64,000 nt of DNA from CAIZGX01 sp964385405 (GTDB lineage: Bacteria > Bacteroidota > Bacteroidia > Flavobacteriales_D > Sanyastnellaceae): contig CAYLOT010000014.1 in assembly GCA_964385405.1 (NCBI GenBank), positions 1 through 64,000 of the forward strand, given 5' to 3'. Within the stretch, counting starts at the first letter, position 1; the number at the start of each line of letters is the position of its first letter. Shown here in pieces: positions 42,424 through 48,779 of the stretch. Both the position numbers and the translations under genes were made by a program. A model generated the notes under the pieces. The model did no database searches. It was not told the DNA's origin and worked only from the letters and a program-made list of their open reading frames with translations.

Positions 42424-43638
42424 TTAGAAGGGAGATACATCTTCATTCACACGCTCATATATAGCTAAAGTCATTTTGTCTAGAAGCTTCTGATCAAACT
42501 GCTCCAAGTATATACCCGTGACTTTGTTCCCGTACTCATGCCCTAATGCTTCAGCTATAAGATCTTTACTGTATCCCATCTGCTTGGCAATGTTGGCAAA
42601 GGTATACCGAAACACATAGGAAGTGATCTCCTCTGAAGCACCAATGCGCATACCCAACTTCTTCAGATGCTTGTTAATGATCTTGCTTCGCTGGTGATAA
42701 ATCTTCACCAACCGCGCTTCATTCTGCAGTTCTTCCTTGCTCACAAGTGATAGTAACGTGTGCCCATCTGAGAATTGGTTGAAGATCCACTCTGCCTCAG
42801 CCATCAACAGAATGCTATACATCTTACCCGTCTTTGCTCTGCGGTATATTATCCTACCGTTCTTAATGTTAGCAGGTGTTAGGTTAATGAGGTCACGCAC
42901 ATTAATACCACGCAACATGAACAACAGTTTACCAATGCACCAGAACTTGTAGCGGTGTTCAGTAGGTGAGAGGTTCAACTCAAAATACCGTTGCATCTCT
43001 TGCAGTGTGAGCACCCGGGGAACTGTCTTCTCCTTGCGTATGGTGAAGCTCCTAAATGGATACCAAGCATGGTCTACCAGCTCTTGCTTAATGGCTTTGT
43101 TGCAGATAGCTTTGAAGGTGCGCATGTGAACTCCAATGCTGTTTACTTTCATACCAGCTGTTGCTAACCTAGACTCTAACTGCAACAGATCGCGCGCTGT
43201 AAACAGGGCAAAGGGTATGTTAAGGTTAACATGCTTACGCACTGCAGCTAGGCTCATGCTGTAATTCCTTGCTCCACCTGCACGCTTGCATTGTTTCAAT
43301 CGTTCAATCTCTTCCTCCCAGAAGCATGCAATGGTGTACTCAATAGCAGCTTTTTTCATGAGGATATTACGCAGGTGAATGGCGCTCATCTGTTGCAATT
43401 GCTCATGTGGAATCTGTTTCAACCTGTCTTCCAAGGTTCTTCTCAGGTCTGCTAATTCTGCATTGAATCCATAGTTATCAATGAAGCATTCTCTACGCTC
43501 ATCAAACTCCAATATACTAGCCTTGAATGGAGTTGTAATTTCAGCACTCTTAGATTGGTGAGTGACTCTAAAACGCAAGGGGAACTTCTCATTGTTTTTT
43601 GCCCTGCGCTGATCAAGAATTAATTTAAGTTTTGCCAT
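42424..43638 (-). CDS. Tyrosine site-specific recombinase (island integrase)
   Basis: A protein of 404 residues from ATG 43638 (MAKLKLILDQRR); an upstream start at 43695 would run through the direct repeats and lacks support. An N-terminal arm-binding segment (about 1-60), a SAM-like core-binding domain (about 95-195) and a catalytic domain follow. Catalytic residues by position: Arg243, Lys269, Arg344 in SYVFRYTF (Tyr replaces the first His of the usual HxxR box, as is common in this phylum's elements), His367 in GHEYGNKV, and the nucleophile Tyr377 in GIYLEQF. It sits at the right island end beside tRNA-Asn, the usual place for such a gene. Confidence 0.93.
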   Translation of the reverse strand: MAKLKLILDQRRAKNNEKFPLRFRVTHQSKSAEITTPFKASILEFDERRECFIDNYGFNAELADLRRTLEDRLKQIPHEQLQQMSAIHLRNILMKKAAIEYTIACFWEEEIERLKQCKRAGGARNYSMSLAAVRKHVNLNIPFALFTARDLLQLESRLATAGMKVNSIGVHMRTFKAICNKAIKQELVDHAWYPFRSFTIRKEKTVPRVLTLQEMQRYFELNLSPTEHRYKFWCIGKLLFMLRGINVRDLINLTPANIKNGRIIYRRAKTGKMYSILLMAEAEWIFNQFSDGHTLLSLVSKEELQNEARLVKIYHQRSKIINKHLKKLGMRIGASEEITSYVFRYTFANIAKQMGYSKDLIAEALGHEYGNKVTGIYLEQFDQKLLDKMTLAIYERVNEDVSPF

Positions 43639-43677
43639 GTGGCTTTTGGGGTGTTGTGAGAATACCCAAACCAACCC

Positions 43678-43711
43678 GTACAAGTTTTTGTACAAGTTTT
43701 ACATGTACAAG
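43678..43711. repeat. Three direct GTACAAG repeats before the integrase gene
   Basis: GTACAAG occurs at 43678, 43690 and 43705 (spacings 12 and 15), 40-73 bp upstream of the integrase ATG and about 90 bp inside the right repeat. The same core, in inverted form, is at 30655-30674 near the left end. They are candidates for arm-type recombinase sites or for control of the integrase gene. Confidence 0.5.
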
Positions 43712-43764
43712 TACCCATTTTAAGCAAATCCAACAGAAAGTGGTAGGAGAGGTGTGAGAACAAA

Positions 43765-43796
43765 AAACCCCGTAAACAGTGGTGTTTACAGGGTTT
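43765..43796 (-). terminator. Island-borne terminator now serving tRNA-Asn
   Basis: A 13-bp stem with one mismatch: AAACCC and GTAAACA pair with TGTTTAC and GGGTTT around a GTGG loop. On the minus strand it is followed by six T residues. It begins 8 nt past the tRNA 3' end, inside the island. Confidence 0.82.
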
Positions 43797-43800
43797 GAGA

Positions 43801-43868
43801 TTGCTCCCCAGCCTGGGCTCGAACCAGGGACCCCATGATTAACAGTCATGTGCTCTAACCAACTGAGC
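43801..43868 (-). repeat. Right attachment site within the intact tRNA-Asn
   Basis: The right copy of the 68-bp direct repeat, identical to 30548-30615. It covers the tRNA from part of the D arm to three bases past the 3' end; the crossover occurred somewhere within it. Confidence 0.92.
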
Positions 43869-43877
43869 TACTGAGGA
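43804..43877 (-). tRNA. tRNA-Asn (anticodon GTT)
   Basis: 74 nt on the minus strand without an encoded CCA. The acceptor stem TCCTCAG pairs with CTGGGGA, with G as discriminator. The anticodon stem CATGA/TCATG holds the loop CTGTTAA, with anticodon GTT at 43843-43841. The T arm (CCTGG TTCGAGC CCAGG) is intact. The gene is split in origin: the 5' end is chromosomal and the 3' part is supplied by the island. Confidence 0.97.
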
Positions 43878-43986
43878 ATTTAACATTTTTAGTGGAACTC
43901 TTCGTTCCAACAAAAACACTCCACTTCGTCTTCAGCCTTCTGTCGTTACCAGAATAAAGCACCCGTCAGGGATTTCAAGAGAGGTG

Positions 43987-43994
43987 CAAATTTA
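43987..43994 (-). promoter_or_regulatory. Possible -7 promoter element for tRNA-Asn (TAAATTTG)
   Basis: An exact TAnnTTTG on the minus strand, 109 nt before the tRNA 5' end. The long leader makes the assignment tentative, but no closer match is seen. Confidence 0.35.
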
Positions 43995-44059
43995 ACCAAC
44001 ATTTTTAATTCCACAAGAACATTCACAAAAAAAAATACTTCTTTTCGTTTTCTCCGATG

Positions 44060-44067
44060 TACTTTTG
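44060..44067 (+). promoter_or_regulatory. Bacteroidota -7 promoter element (TACTTTTG) for rseP
   Basis: An exact TAnnTTTG, 17 nt before the ATG at 44085. Confidence 0.5.
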
Positions 44068-44084
44068 ATTCTCAATTCTAGTCT

Positions 44085-45401
44085 ATGATTCTTGCATTTC
44101 AACTCATACTTTCCCTCTCCATACTTATTATTCTTCACGAATTAGGTCACTTCATTCCTGCCCGATTATTCAAAATTCGTGTAGAGAAATTCTACCTCTT
44201 TTTCGATCCATGGTTCAGCTTGGTGAAAAAGAAAAAAGGTGACACCGAATACGGTATCGGTTGGCTGCCATTGGGCGGATACGTGAAAATCGCCGGTATG
44301 GTAGACGAAAGCATGGACAAAGAAGCCATGGCTCTTCCACCGCAAGATTGGGAATTCCGTTCTAAGCCAGCCTGGCAACGACTCATCGTAATGATGGGAG
44401 GAGTGATCGTAAACATGATCGTTGGATTCGTCCTGTACGCCATTATTCTAGGAATGTGGGGACGCGATGTTCTACCCGTTGAAAATGTAAAGTTCGGTGT
44501 GCACGTAAACGAAACCATGAAGGCTGCCGGATTCCAGGAGGGTGATAAGATATTAGCTCTAAACGGAGAACGCCCTGAAAGCTTCAGCGAAGTAAATAAA
44601 TCACTTCTTGTAGATAATATTACTGTTGTGACTATCGAAAGAGCTGGACAGAAAATGGACATTAACATTCCTGCAAATATTGGTCAGCAATTGGTAGACG
44701 GAGGAGTAAAATCTGCACCTTTCGCAGTGAGACTTCCGTGTGTTGTAGATAGCGTTGTGGCTGGAAACAAGGCCGCTGAAGCGGGTTTAATGAAAGGAGA
44801 CAGTGTTGTAGGCTTGGGCGATGTTCATTCAATCTACTTCAACGATATCAAAGCGGAATTGGCAAACAAGAAAGGTCAAACCGTTCCAATGTGGGTGAAG
44901 AGAGGCGGACAAGAAGTTCAGTTGAATGTCGGAATTAACGACGATGGAACCATTGGTTTCATTCCGAAAGCAGACGTAAAGCAATTCGGGGTAGAGACTC
45001 TTCATTACGGATTCTTCGCCGCCATTCCTGCCGGAGCAGCTTGGGCTTGGGAAACATTCACCGACTACGGAAGTCAATTGAAATATTTGTTCTCTTCTTC
45101 AGGAGCAAAACAAGTAGGAGGTTTCGGATCATTCGCAAAAATGTTCCCCGATACATGGGATTGGGCAATCTTCTGGGAGCGTACCGCTTTCATCTCGTTG
45201 ATCTTGGCCTTCATGAACATGCTTCCGATTCCTGCATTAGACGGCGGACACGTGATGTTCTTGCTTTGGGAAATCATTACCGGAAAGGCAGTGAGTCAGA
45301 AAATTCTTGAAAAGGCACAAATCGTAGGAATGGTGCTTCTTCTAGGACTTATGCTTTGGGGAAATATCTTAGATATTTTTAGAGCAGTTGTTGGAAAATA
45401 G
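44085..45401 (+). CDS. rseP: RIP metalloprotease RseP (site-2 protease)
   Basis: An inner-membrane zinc protease of 438 residues that cleaves transmembrane substrates such as anti-sigma factors. It has HELGHF at 18-23 (His18, Glu19, His22) in the first helix, a PDZ-like double domain in the middle (about 120-300), and the third ligand region NMLPIPALDGGH near residue 380. Length is normal for the Bacteroidota form. It is a chromosomal gene just outside the island, divergent from tRNA-Asn. A membrane-bound anti-sigma candidate is encoded at 16186-17202, but a link between them is only speculation. Confidence 0.95.
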   Translation: MILAFQLILSLSILIILHELGHFIPARLFKIRVEKFYLFFDPWFSLVKKKKGDTEYGIGWLPLGGYVKIAGMVDESMDKEAMALPPQDWEFRSKPAWQRLIVMMGGVIVNMIVGFVLYAIILGMWGRDVLPVENVKFGVHVNETMKAAGFQEGDKILALNGERPESFSEVNKSLLVDNITVVTIERAGQKMDINIPANIGQQLVDGGVKSAPFAVRLPCVVDSVVAGNKAAEAGLMKGDSVVGLGDVHSIYFNDIKAELANKKGQTVPMWVKRGGQEVQLNVGINDDGTIGFIPKADVKQFGVETLHYGFFAAIPAGAAWAWETFTDYGSQLKYLFSSSGAKQVGGFGSFAKMFPDTWDWAIFWERTAFISLILAFMNMLPIPALDGGHVMFLLWEIITGKAVSQKILEKAQIVGMVLLLGLMLWGNILDIFRAVVGK

Positions 45402-45411
45402 AAAACGTGTT

Positions 45412-45419
45412 TATATTTG
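45412..45419 (+). promoter_or_regulatory. Bacteroidota -7 promoter element (TATATTTG) for tRNA-Leu
   Basis: An exact TAnnTTTG, 22 nt before the tRNA 5' end. A small hairpin CCTCT/AGAGG (45424-45437) lies in the leader. Confidence 0.6.
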
Positions 45420-45441
45420 CACTCCTCTAATGAGAGGAAAT

Positions 45442-45523
45442 GCCTAGATGGCGGAATTGGTAGACGCGCACGACTCAAAATCGTGTGTCTTCGGGCATGT
45501 GGGTTCGATTCCCACTCTGGGTA
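45442..45523 (+). tRNA. tRNA-Leu (anticodon CAA)
   Basis: 82 nt with a class II variable arm (TGTCTTCGGGCA). The acceptor GCCTAGA pairs with TCTGGGT with two wobble pairs; A is the discriminator. The anticodon stem CACGA/TCGTG encloses CTCAAAA with anticodon CAA. CCA is not encoded. Confidence 0.97.
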
Positions 45524-45529
45524 CAGAGA

Positions 45530-45554
45530 AAGGCTTCTTCGGAAGCCTTTTTTT
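45530..45554 (+). terminator. Intrinsic terminator of tRNA-Leu
   Basis: The stem AAGGCTTC with a TTCG tetraloop and GAAGCCTT, followed by a T-run, 6 nt after the tRNA. Confidence 0.9.
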
Positions 45555-45560
45555 ATGGGG

Positions 45561-45568
45561 TATATTTG
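45561..45568 (+). promoter_or_regulatory. Bacteroidota -7 promoter element (TATATTTG) of the ars operon
   Basis: An exact TAnnTTTG directly after the tRNA-Leu terminator, 119 nt before the first ars-region ATG. The long leader holds repeated sequences listed separately. Confidence 0.5.
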
Positions 45569-45634
45569 CAAGGTGTAAACAAGGTTCTGCGAAAGGTCCT
45601 GCAGAAGTTCGCTTCGCGAAGCATACTTGCGAAG

Positions 45635-45673
45635 CATCTTTCGAAGAATCTTGTGAAACATCTTTCGAAGAAT
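45635..45673 (+). repeat. 24-bp tandem repeats in the ars operon leader
   Basis: CATCTTTCGAAGAAT occurs at 45635-45649 and 45659-45673, exactly 24 bp apart, with a degenerate third unit just upstream (45615-45634). Each contains the palindrome TTCGAA. It lies between the promoter and the ATG at 45688. It could be an operator or an RNA hairpin element; the shape does not match a known ArsR site that I can name. Confidence 0.5.
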
Positions 45674-45687
45674 TAAATGTTGCTAAT

Positions 45688-46161
45688 ATGAAAATCTCAG
45701 AATTGAAAAGCCGATTAAACGAAGTGGATACGCTCGTTTTCGAATTACCAAACGGACAAACTGTTCCTGCGCATTTTCATGTGACGGAAGTGGGACTCGT
45801 TGCCAAACATTACATCGATTGCGGCGGCACCGTGCGAAATGAAAAAACAGCGAGCTTCCAACTTTGGGAAGCGAACGATTTCGATCACCGCTTAGCTCCT
45901 TCGAAATTTCTGGGTATTATTCTTCAGTCGGAAAGCCTTTTCGATATGAACGACCTCGAGGTTGAAGTGGAATACCAATCGGAAACCATTGGAAAATACA
46001 ACCTCGCTTTTTCAGATGGAAAATTCAAAATGATTTCAACGCAAACCAATTGTCTTGCGCAAGACAAATGCGGAATTCCGCCGAGTAAGTTGAAGGTGAA
46101 CTTGAATACAATCGGCACGAATACAAATACAACCTGCACACCTGGAGGCGGATGCTGCTAA
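45688..46161 (+). CDS. DUF6428 family protein (arsenic operon)
   Basis: A protein of 157 residues from ATG 45688. Reading further upstream would run back through the leader and the tRNA. It has the family's conserved parts: ELPNGQTVPAHFHVTEVG, CGGTVRNEK and FQLWEANDFDHR, with Cys residues near the end (CLAQDKCGIP and a C-terminal GGGCC). As I recall, this family is found with ACR3 and ArsC genes in Bacteroidota; its activity is not known. The next gene begins 10 nt after its stop. Confidence 0.8.
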   Translation: MKISELKSRLNEVDTLVFELPNGQTVPAHFHVTEVGLVAKHYIDCGGTVRNEKTASFQLWEANDFDHRLAPSKFLGIILQSESLFDMNDLEVEVEYQSETIGKYNLAFSDGKFKMISTQTNCLAQDKCGIPPSKLKVNLNTIGTNTNTTCTPGGGCC

Positions 46162-46171
46162 ATTTTTTTCT

Positions 46172-47206
46172 ATGCAAGTAAAACTCAAATTCCTCGATCT
46201 CTTCCTAACCCTGTGGATATTCCTAGCCATGCTTATTGGCGTGGGGTTGGGCTATTTCTTTCCAAGTATAGCGAATATCACGAATAGTCTCTCTGTTGGA
46301 ACCACAAACATTCCCCTCGCCATTGGATTAATTCTAATGATGTTCCCACCCTTAGCAAAGGTGAACTACAGCCTCTTGCCGAAGGCGTTTCAAGATAAAA
46401 AAGTCATGACGCTCTCGCTATTCTTGAATTGGATTGTTGGTCCAATTCTCATGTTTGTCTTGGCTATCTTATTTCTAAAAGATGAACCGCATTATATGGT
46501 CGGACTTATACTCATTGGTCTTGCTAGATGCATAGCCATGGTGGTTGTTTGGAATGATCTAGCTGGAGGAAACAGAGAATACGGAGCCTTGCTCATTGCG
46601 CTGAACAGCGTCTTTCAAGTCTTGTCTTACTCGTTCTATGCATGGCTTTTCATAAACGTACTTCCAAACCAATTGGGATTCGGGAACTTCCAGGTTTCAG
46701 TTCCAATGGGAGAGGTAGCGCAAAGCGTATTCATCTATTTGGGTATTCCTTTTCTCTCTGGATTTTTAACGCGGACATTCTTGATTAAATCGAAGGGAGA
46801 AGAATGGTACAACAGAGTCTTTGTTCCGAAAATTTCTCCAATCACATTGTACGCTTTGCTCTTCACCATTGTTTTAATGTTTAGTTTGAAGGGAGATAAA
46901 ATTCTTGAATTGCCATTCGATGTTTTGCGCATTGCTGTTCCTCTAATTGTCTATTTCATTCTTATGTTTTTCGTGAGTTTTTTCGTGAACAAATCTATGG
47001 GAGTAGACTACGCGAAGAATGCAGCGATCTCGTTTACCGCAACAGGAAATAATTTCGAGTTAGCCATTGCTGTCGCTATTGCAGTTTTCGGAATTCACTC
47101 CGCTGAAGCGTTTGTTGGGGTCATTGGTCCGTTGGTAGAAGTTCCTGTATTAATTCTATTGGTGAAAGCGAGTTTATTCCTTAAGAAAAAATATTATACA
47201 CGATGA
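46172..47206 (+). CDS. arsB: ACR3 family arsenite efflux pump
   Basis: A membrane protein of 344 residues with about ten helices. Family marks are the Cys in LIGLARCIAMVVVWNDLAGG near residue 120 and the ALNSVFQVLSY segment, both typical of ACR3 pumps. It expels arsenite made by the downstream ArsC. It overlaps arsC by 4 nt. No arsR repressor or ArsA ATPase gene is adjacent. Confidence 0.94.
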   Translation: MQVKLKFLDLFLTLWIFLAMLIGVGLGYFFPSIANITNSLSVGTTNIPLAIGLILMMFPPLAKVNYSLLPKAFQDKKVMTLSLFLNWIVGPILMFVLAILFLKDEPHYMVGLILIGLARCIAMVVVWNDLAGGNREYGALLIALNSVFQVLSYSFYAWLFINVLPNQLGFGNFQVSVPMGEVAQSVFIYLGIPFLSGFLTRTFLIKSKGEEWYNRVFVPKISPITLYALLFTIVLMFSLKGDKILELPFDVLRIAVPLIVYFILMFFVSFFVNKSMGVDYAKNAAISFTATGNNFELAIAVAIAVFGIHSAEAFVGVIGPLVEVPVLILLVKASLFLKKKYYTR

Positions 47207-47619
47207 AAAACATACTTGTTCTCTGCACAGGAAACAGTTGCAGAAGTCAGATTGCAGAAGGTTACTTGCGTCATTACGCAGGTGAAAACGCAAACGTATA
47301 TAGCGCAGGAGTTGAAACGCATGGTGTAAATCCACGCGCTATTTCAATCATGAATGAAGTGGGAATTGATATTTCAAATCATACTTCGAATCACGTAGAC
47401 GAATACGCCAACATCAATTTCGATTTTATCATCACCGTATGCGACAACGCCAAAGAACGCTGTCCATATTTTCCTTCGAAGGCTGAAAGATTTCATTACA
47501 ACTTCCCAGATCCGGCAAAGGCAGTCGGTTCTGAGGAAGAGATCACGAACGAATTTCGAAGAGTTCGAGCTTTGATTGATGGATATTGCAAAAATTTTGT
47601 TGCAGAGAAGCTGGCTTGA
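47203..47619 (+). CDS. arsC: Arsenate reductase (low-molecular-weight phosphatase fold)
   Basis: An enzyme of 138 residues that reduces arsenate to arsenite for export. The P-loop is CTGNSCRSQ with Cys8 and Arg14; the two redox cysteines are Cys80 and Cys87 in CDNAKERCPYF, matching the thioredoxin-linked type. It overlaps the pump gene by 4 nt and is the last gene of the operon. Confidence 0.94.
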   Translation: MKNILVLCTGNSCRSQIAEGYLRHYAGENANVYSAGVETHGVNPRAISIMNEVGIDISNHTSNHVDEYANINFDFIITVCDNAKERCPYFPSKAERFHYNFPDPAKAVGSEEEITNEFRRVRALIDGYCKNFVAEKLA

Positions 47620-47625
47620 TTCAAT

Positions 47626-47633
47626 TATTTTTG
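47626..47633 (+). promoter_or_regulatory. Bacteroidota -7 promoter element (TATTTTTG)
   Basis: An exact TAnnTTTG, 15 nt before the ATG of the DUF1801 gene at 47649. Confidence 0.45.
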
Positions 47634-47648
47634 AAGTAAACTTTTTTC

Positions 47649-48092
47649 ATGAGTTCAGTTCAAGAATACATTCAGGCACTTCCAGAAGAGCGACAAGTTG
47701 TGATTAAAAAATTACAATTGCTTTTCAAGAAAAATCTTCCAAAGGGTTTCGATGAACAGATGAGCTATGGAATGATCGGATATGTAGTTCCGCATAAGAT
47801 TTATCCAGATGGATATCACTGCGACCCGAAGCTTCCGCTGCCATTTATATCTATAGCTTCACAAAAGAATTTCATTGCGCTTTATCACATGGGTGTCTAT
47901 GCTGTTCCTGAATTGTACGATTGGTTTGTGGCTGAATATCCCAAGCATTGCAAGTCGAAATTGGACATGGGAAAATCATGTATTCGCTTTAAAAAGATGG
48001 AAGACATCCCGTACGATTTAATTACGGAATTGGCGAAGAAAATGACCGTGCAAGATTGGATTTCGTGCTACAAAAAAAACTACAAGAAGTAA
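47649..48092 (+). CDS. DUF1801 (YdhG-like) protein
   Basis: A protein of 147 residues with a frataxin-like fold family signature: an N-terminal helix pair (VQEYIQALPEERQVVIKKL), EQMSYGMIGYVVP, then FIALYHMGVY and GKSCIRFKK. Function is unknown. It ends 1 nt before the stop of the convergent MBL gene, with no terminator between. Confidence 0.88.
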   Translation: MSSVQEYIQALPEERQVVIKKLQLLFKKNLPKGFDEQMSYGMIGYVVPHKIYPDGYHCDPKLPLPFISIASQKNFIALYHMGVYAVPELYDWFVAEYPKHCKSKLDMGKSCIRFKKMEDIPYDLITELAKKMTVQDWISCYKKNYKK

Positions 48093-48093
48093 A

Positions 48094-48732
48094 TTAGATT
48101 CCTTTCACAAAGGGATTTTCATTCTTCTCTTCTCCAATGGTTGTCGTGTCTCCGTGTCCGCAATAAATCACAGTTTCTTCCGGAAGGGTGTACATTTTTG
48201 TTCGAATGGAATGTGCCAATGTTTCGAAATCGCCGCCAGGTAAATCTGTTCTTCCGATGCTTCTTTCAAACAACACATCGCCACTAAAAACAACTCCCTT
48301 TTCTTCGAAATAAAACGCCACATGCCCAGGGCTATGTCCGGGCACAAAAAGAACTTCCGTTTCGAATCCATGACGGTTCATTTTTCCTTCTTCAAGAATG
48401 TAATCAGGTTCTGGTCCTGCGGTGTAGGGAATGCCGTACATGCCTGCAACCAGTTCGCTTCGTTCAATGTTTACTTGATCTAAAGCATGCGCTATACCCT
48501 TCAACCCAAATTCACGAAAGCAAAAGTCTAAACCCATGACGTGGTCAATGTGGCAATGCGTTAACCAGATGTCTACAACTGATAATTCTTCCGCCTTCAA
48601 CCAATTCAAAAATTCAGATTCTTCCAGGCGATTGCTCATGCCTGGATCAATGATTACGGCTTGTTTTTCTGCGTTCCAAATGACATGGGTATTCTCAGAG
48701 AAGGCGTTGAATTGAAAAGATTGAATATTCAT
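48094..48732 (-). CDS. MBL-fold metallo-hydrolase (glyoxalase II-like)
   Basis: A protein of 212 residues with the full metal site: THCHIDH (His59, His61, Asp63, His64), a later His in VPGHSPGH and CGHGD. Such small stand-alone hydrolases often act on thioesters such as S-lactoylglutathione analogues; the substrate is not evident. The gene is divergent from the TolB-like gene with a 47-nt gap that holds both promoters. Confidence 0.9.
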   Translation of the reverse strand: MNIQSFQFNAFSENTHVIWNAEKQAVIIDPGMSNRLEESEFLNWLKAEELSVVDIWLTHCHIDHVMGLDFCFREFGLKGIAHALDQVNIERSELVAGMYGIPYTAGPEPDYILEEGKMNRHGFETEVLFVPGHSPGHVAFYFEEKGVVFSGDVLFERSIGRTDLPGGDFETLAHSIRTKMYTLPEETVIYCGHGDTTTIGEEKNENPFVKGI

Positions 48733-48747
48733 TGCGACGAGGTATTT

Positions 48748-48755
48748 TATGTTTG
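48748..48755 (+). promoter_or_regulatory. Bacteroidota -7 promoter element (TATGTTTG)
   Basis: An exact TAnnTTTG, 24 nt before the ATG at 48780 of the TolB-like gene. Confidence 0.5.
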
Positions 48756-48779
48756 CGAAAATACGCGTACTTTGGTTGT

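Larger units (their letters stand above)
30548..43868. mobile_element. Integrative genomic island inserted in tRNA-Asn
   Basis: A perfect 68-bp direct repeat at 30548-30615 and 43801-43868 bounds the island. Both copies are the 3' part of tRNA-Asn(GTT). Only the right copy continues into the 5' part and forms a complete tRNA. A tyrosine recombinase gene ends the island on the right, starting about 160 bp from the right repeat. Repeat-to-repeat offset is 13,253 bp. The cargo is a lipoprotein, a structured RNA candidate, a DWQGN-repeat protein, a JAB protein, an SF2-like ATPase, a type I restriction system and two small membrane proteins. No relaxase, conjugation or phage structural genes are seen, so it may need a helper to move between cells. 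Confidence 0.9.

Noticed and set aside
30548..43868. Integrative conjugative element or prophage
   Set aside because: No relaxase, type IV secretion, capsid, tail or lysis genes are seen; only an integrase and cargo.
45615..45673. CRISPR array in the ars leader
   Set aside because: Only two clear repeat units and no spacers of uniform length; no cas genes.
45448..45687. N-terminal extension of the DUF6428 gene
   Set aside because: The frame runs back through tRNA-Leu, its terminator and the promoter; ATG 45688 gives the family's normal N-terminus.
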